From positions 49,928,727 through 49,992,726 of the forward strand of contig OZ022259.1 of assembly GCA_963978905.1 (NCBI GenBank): DNA of 64,000 bases, given 5' to 3'. Made by a program: the position numbers and the translations under genes. The stretch is from Trichostrongylus colubriformis. Taxonomy: Eukaryota > Nematoda > Chromadorea > Rhabditida > Trichostrongylidae. Shown here piece after piece: positions 58,255 through 64,000 of this stretch. The notes beneath the pieces are model-generated. The model was not told the origin of the DNA, made no database searches, and was given only the letters and a program-made list of their open reading frames with translations. The first letter of the stretch is position 1, and the number at the start of each line of letters is the position of its first letter.

Positions 58255-61200
58255 AACTCTCCCATAGTTTTGTCGAAAGTTGTTTGATTAGTTTGTGCCT
58301 TTCGAGGTTGATTGGGGGACTATAATAGAAGCGGCCTAACGTTTTTACTGAATCGTCGTCTTCAGAGGCCCTGAGGTTCCACCTATTGAGCGGAAAATCC
58401 GTTATCGCACTATAATGACAACCACTAGCAAGTTAAAATCAAGGTTAAAATTAATTAAAATCGAAAGCAAGTCAAAATTAAAGTTAAATTCAATTGAAAT
58501 CAATCAAAAGCAAGTTCAAAAAAGCAATAATTAAAGTAGAAGCAAATCAATGCATCTCTGAATGAAAAATCCTGGAGAGCAGTCGCCGATCGCTGCCTGG
58601 ATAATTATTTTCTGATCACCTTTAGTCTACGATAATGAGTTTTGGAATTGCACGAAAAGACCAAAGAGAAGCGCAAGCACATCGGCTGTGTGACCGGATT
58701 AGTTCACGAATCAATTGATTTATTTGACTGCTATTTACGTACATACCTAGCAACGAGATTTTATAAAATAACAAGAAATAATAAAGGTTATAAGTCAAGA
58801 CCGTCGTTTCATATCGAAGACTTCGTGATTTTTCAAGAAGCAGAAAAGTGCTTTTGGATTCACACCAATCAGGACCATGCCCAAAAAAAAATCCCGGATG
58901 TGAAACAACTCGTCTAGTGGTCGATACTTTAATGGAAGTAAAAGTCTTTCAGGTATTCTTTTTGATAAACGCTCTTGAATACAGCGAAATAAGACATGCT
59001 TCTATGAAAGGGATACAAGAAGATGCGTCGTGTCTCAGAAATCGACTCAGGCGCAGATTTGCAGGTATGGATCACTTCTCGGAGAAATGTGGTGGGTGTG
59101 AAGATATATGTAATAGCAGCCGATGGCAACGATTCCAACGTCGCGTCGCTATGGGAACCACATTAGTCGTAGCAAGGAAACATGCCAAAGAAAACCTGTC
59201 TGTTTCAACCTAACCAGGCAGGTGATTGCAAAAAAATACCAATTATTGAATAAATGGTCTTGGATGACAAACAGCGGAATAGTCTAATGTATAAGTATTT
59301 ATTTTATTTCTTTGTATTACATATTTTGCATTTCATTGTGTATTTATATATTCAAATTAAATATGCATTCATTAATTCATTTATCTATTCACAATACATT
59401 TGTATTTACATAGTATATTACTTATTATATATTTTCTATTGCATATTTCTATTTACGGGGGCGAGGGTGCCAAAAAAGTCATTTTTTCTTCCCCACTCTC
59501 AACCCCACATTAATCGAACTCAGCAAATCCTGACGAGGTATTTCCATCCCCAAATTCAGGGCACACCTCATACTATCAATAAACTTCGTAACAGCCTTCT
59601 GCACGAGCAGGATCGGGAGCTTCTTCCGAGTGAACAAGATGTGTCACCCGAACTGAGCAAAATCCGAAAATTTCCTCGCCCTCGTTCACAACCTTGCTAT
59701 GGCCCCTTCACTCTGGGTATCTAAGGGGATTCATATTAGGTGGTGTTCTTGAACATTCCGTTTGTTCCAGGCTCCCAACATCCTTCATTTCCAAGAATCA
59801 AAACGTGCCATTCCCACTGAAACCCCTCCGGAGGTGGATCTGAGGCATGAAAAATGACACTTCGAATCATAGCAGCGTTGTCCAAGCAGCAGGGGCTCTG
59901 TGACCTCCATGAACCGAAAGACCAATCCTTAAGAAGCTTCCTACAAAAGACCTATCGCGGGACCTGGCTTCACTGTTTCAAGCGGACCTTGATACCGAGG
60001 GTGCTCTGAAACCCGATCGATTGCGCCGACTGAAGGCTCCATATTTTTATGAAGGTGAACGTAGTGAGTCACAGCTTGTTCCTGCTTTTGGAGGGACATT
60101 TCGGGAATATTTTGCCCCTATACTTTTATCTCTTTCGTTTCCCTATGCTTTGTATACTTGGCGGTGTGAGCCGCGAGCAAAGCTATTCTTTTTTTGACAC
60201 CCCCTATATATTTCATATTTTATGAAGGGGACCATCACTGTTTCAAAAATTCAAAAAATTCAACAGCTGCATAGTCTAAAGTCAGCAGTTTTACATGGTG
60301 ACCCTGAAGGCAAAACGCGAAGAAATTCCTATTCATAAATAATTGTACCAAAATGAAGGAGAAAGTGTCGAATGAGTTCTGGTAATGAAGAACAAAGCAG
60401 AAAAGTCGTCGAATTCCTCCAAATTGGTGATCTGGAAATATTCGGCTGTTGGCATCGACTGGTGGATGTTGTGAAGTTCAGCGTTGTTAGCTAGCAACGC
60501 CGATCTTCGAAATAGTGCGGTAGAGGCAATTCCGCACCAGCTGCTCCAGTCGCGCTACTGCCAGCACTTCTATTAGGGGCGAAGCTGAAGCACCGATGCA
60601 ACTTTGGACTTTGGAAGAAGACTTAGGCTCAGTTAACTGGGCAAACACTAGAAGCTGTCTGCTTACTTGATTACCCTTCACCCTATGCTGGCTGATCCCA
60701 TATGCATGATCCAGTGCCCCGTGCAGCTACTTTCAACGGTGAAGAACGAAGCTAACAAGTTCATCCTGCCTCAACCTGCAGGTCTAAAATGGTTTGCTTT
60801 TTATTTTTTTTCGATTTAGAGGAAATGGACGATAGAAATGAACTATATGTAAGTGTTAGCTAAACGAGGGAAGCAAAGAGTATGGCGTTGATCTCTTTTC
60901 GAAATTGCCATGCATTCAACCCTTATTCGGAATCGTGGCGGTACATATCTAAACACGTACTTGTTCCTTACGTCCATCACCGCCATTCCTCTCCGAATAA
61001 TTTCCTCCGGAAACTGTTGCTCGAAAAGAGCGCCTGGAGCAAGGTCAATTCACCTTCCTGATTAGTGCATATTAGATTTCAGTACCTACAGCCTTACCTT
61101 GTCGCGAAAATTACTCGACTGTTAGGGATAGAGGGATGCGGCTGACCGGAATGAGATATACTTCAGAATTCAATCCATTGTGCACGACATGAGAGAGCAC

Positions 61201-63152
61201 CAATTGGAGTAGGCTAAGAGAAAGCCGGAGCATCGCCTTAGGGTAAAAAAAGAAATTTTTGCAGCTTTCACCGAGAATCTGGTGACCTACCTATGAAAAT
61301 TCGACTCTCCATAGGTCGCTGAATTCGTCGCTCGAGACGAATCCAACGCTTTTCATTTTTTCCTATCATATTCACTTTGAACGAGTTACGATTTGCGCGG
61401 ATTAATCCGTCGCCAGGTGTCAATTTTTCAAGAAATGTGAGCATTTTGTATGTAATAGAGGCTTTTCCTAACACGGTTTTTTCAACTTGATTTTGAAACG
61501 GAACTAGTGAGTTTCTAGGAAGATGTTTATATGTGAACATTCGTATATTCAAAATGGAAAATGGCTTCCATTATATTCGATTATAAGCATGGATGAGGAA
61601 ACAACGAAGAAATAGTAGGATCGTGGAATGAGCAGGAGCATCAACAAATCAACGAAATTGCGGTATATAATGGGTTCGCAGCACAAAGTCGCGCATCAGA
61701 TGACTGCCTAGAGCTACGACTTTAGAAATATAGAGGCATCGAATTAAACATGGAAACTGTCCCACAAATCTTAGGTACTTGTGTGAATCCAGCTATCATT
61801 CTGATTGAAAGATACCATGGCAAGACAATCAATCCAGTTCCTAATAGGCTGCTTGAAACATCATGTGGTCCCACGGTTTTTAACGAATAAACGATTACAG
61901 GATATCTGTGGATACTCCAAAGATCCCAAAGAACTGCAATCATGGAACGACATGTTTTATCGATGGAAGTAATGTCGTTTTTTTTTCAAGCATCAATTTT
62001 TCCTATGGAATTACAAGTTTTTGCAGCATGTCATATATTATTTGAAAGAGATGTTCTGCTCTACAAAATGACATATTCATTTTCTGAGTTTGTCAAAGTG
62101 GGATCGACGTTCAGGCTGGCGAAGACGTAGGTCCAGCCGACAAAAACTGGCCAAACCGGCAATCAATTGAAACACTATAGTTTACTTGAGGAAAACTAAC
62201 CAATCATGTGTTCCCTACTTGGTCCTGACCTCTTTCGTCGCTTTTGAAATATTTAATTTTTTTTAACTTCTATGAACCTCGTCCCCCGTGCAGCCTTTTC
62301 AGCACACAAACGATCATGAAGGCTCATGCCCATCCTATGGAATGAGGAAGTGCCCTGCACGAGATGGGTGTGAGAGATTATTATAAGCTCGTGGGCGATC
62401 TTTCGACTATTTGTTAATTTATAACACTTTTTCAATACCAGTAGTGCAAAGTGGGATCTGGCTATGTGCTATTTGTTGCCCATTGTCAGAGCACATTGCC
62501 GTACTTTCTGCTAACGCCCTATGACACTACCTCCTATTCCAAGCTATATGAAAACGTGCCAGTAAAACTATGAGAGGGCTTATCTGATTTTCACGTGTTG
62601 GACAAATGTAAGTTGGGGATGGGCAATTTTAAGGGATGGTAGTAGAAATGGTGGAGCCGTTTATCATGGGCATCACCAGAGAGGTACATTATCGTGGGTT
62701 TTCGGCCGCCACATGTGGAATGTGGGAAATGAGCACCGTACCCAGGATACGTGCTCTGTGATTGATGTGAATCGGATGCTTGTGATGCTTAGAATCGAGA
62801 AAGGAGCAGTGAGCATACTGACAAGATGCAAATTCGGCAATCCGAGGTGCAGCCTCCAGTGGATAAATGTGCATATTGCCCTGTTTTCCGGAAAAATCAG
62901 TAGAGGTCCTTTTAAATGCATCGAGAAAACCGGCAGAGTTGGTGTGGTCACTGGAAGCGTTTTTATTCATCTGCACGGCTTTGAAGATCTGGACCGGCTC
63001 AAACTATATAGGTAACATCATCCACATTTGAGAATCAGTCGGTTGCCTGAGGGGCTGATTGGGAGGGCGAGGTAATGGGTTGAATGACGGTTATGCACCC
63101 CTTATCATATGAAGACCAACTATGCACTCAACTACTTTTGAGATACCGAGGT
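58255..63152. other. 5 kb AT-rich region without a recognised gene
   Basis: It includes lysine/asparagine-like AT-rich stretches (58430-58550), a very AT-rich block (59280-59460) and scattered short frames with no domain and no consistent splice sites. Nothing can be assigned. Confidence 0.4.
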
Positions 63153-63229
63153 TGAACGCAGAATCGCCTCGGTGAGAGGCGTGCCCCATCTTGTTTGTCA
63201 TTTATTGACGAAGGCCAGGAGCTGTTGTT

Positions 63230-63540
63230 CATGCCTTTCAGCAGTACGAGTTGGGTGTAATGCGCAATGCAGGTCTTGTAATAGGGTTGGAATCACAGAG
63301 TCTCATTTTCTCATACGTTCCGTGGCATTTTATACAGAACATTCCAGAAAGTCCCCTCGGAGGCCCTTTACCGCACTCGAAGTCGGAAGTTCTAATCCGT
63401 ATGCGCAATAGACTCCAAATGCCACTCATTGCGTAGAATTCTTAATAGACACCGATTTTTACATGGCTGGTGCCCGTGCTCATCGTTGCATTCGAATCTC
63501 ACCATGATTTTGAAGAGGAATCAAATGCGCGGCGTATACG
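63230..63540 (+). repeat. SINE-like repeat, diverged copy 4
   Basis: TCTCACCATGATTTTGAAGA followed by ATCAAATGCGCGGCGTATAC matches the 3' block of the 12950 copy (TCACCATGATTTCGAATGGA...ATGCGCGGCGCATCC). The 5' part is poorly preserved. Confidence 0.4.
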
Positions 63541-63712
63541 AGGGAGAGAAGGAATTTTTGGAGGTTCAGCGGTTCATCGTCTTTCTTTCACTCGTCACAT
63601 TTTCGAATTTTACAAAAATTGGTTTGCGAAAAAAGGAACCGTGCACGGGAAGTTACTCATATATTCATGTTGTATTTGTCTAATAAGTGCCACATGCAAA
63701 GCTTCTGAAAAT

Positions 63713-63953
63713 GTGAGAATCCGGCTAAAATACAGCTCCTCAAAGTGGCGGACGACGGGGCGGGCCCTCAGAGTAAATTTCCCACCCGTCGTTCACCGCA
63801 GTCGGAGACGCATAGTGGGAACAGAAAGTTCCCTAAACAGTCTCGCTCTTCGTCTCCAACCATGGCGGACGACGGGGTGGGCGTTCACTTTGAAGCCCCG
63901 CCCCGTCGGCCACCGCCTTGAAGAGCTGTATCTCAGCTGTATTCTCACTACTT
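63713..63953. mobile_element. MITE with GTGAGAAT / ATTCTCAC ends
   Basis: About 241 bp. The left end GTGAGAATCCGGCTAAAATA plus CAGCTCCTCAAAG is inverted at the right (CTTGAAGAGCTGTATCTCAG plus CTGTATTCTCAC). Sub-terminal GACGACGGGGCGGG / CCCCGCCCCGTCGG also pair, and GACGACGGGG is repeated internally. Confidence 0.8.
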
Positions 63954-64000
63954 TGCATGCGCCTTTATTAAGCAATTACAACATAAATATAAGGGTAACA

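Overview
This is nuclear DNA of a multicellular eukaryote, almost certainly a clade V (rhabditid/strongylid) nematode. Genes are split into many small exons by GT-AG introns, often only 50-60 bases long. The proteins are closest to Caenorhabditis-type orthologues (MLC-3, RPC-2, MLC-4, Aurora kinase, an ELMO-domain protein). The DNA between and inside genes is packed with short inverted-repeat elements (MITEs), as in hookworms and other strongylids. The species is inference; no species-specific marker was seen.

Layout. (1) 246-7382, + strand: 3' part of a leucine-rich-repeat transmembrane protein gene, 12 exons in the window, start codon upstream. (2) 7383-11533: intergenic, with a 1.1 kb element bounded by ~200 bp inverted repeats and carrying a decayed tRNA-like sequence. 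(3) 11534-16276, - strand: complete muscle essential myosin light chain gene (mlc-3), 6 exons. (4) 19751-26824, - strand: complete 28-exon gene for the second-largest subunit of RNA polymerase III (rpc-2). From memory, mlc-3 and rpc-2 are also neighbours in C. elegans (F09F7.2/F09F7.3), so the pairing looks conserved. (5) 26825-35995: repeat-rich gap with a 142-bp tandem array, mosaic dispersed repeats and three copies of one MITE. (6) 35996-37457, + strand: non-muscle myosin regulatory light chain (mlc-4), 5 exons. (7) 38050-38122: tRNA-like sequence. (8) 39294-42438, + strand: Aurora-family kinase, 10 exons, with an Aurora-A-type (AIR-1-like) diagnostic glycine. (9) 44485-48380, - strand: ELMO-domain protein of ELMOD3 type, 8 exons. 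(10) 48381-64000: mostly repeats and unassigned DNA; no gene was confidently recognised.

The five gene models with both ends in the window were built by hand from splice sites, and every exon junction keeps phase; the LRR gene does so for the exons present. The two myosin light chains, the Aurora kinase and the ELMO-domain (Arf/Rac-regulator type) protein all touch cytoskeleton and cell division; rpc-2 is housekeeping transcription of tRNA and 5S rRNA. Nothing shows that they form one functional unit.

The most unusual material is in the repeats: a super-family of MITEs sharing one terminal motif, a 110-bp perfect palindrome, a mosaic of exactly identical repeat modules, and a 142-bp array with a TATA-like box in every unit.
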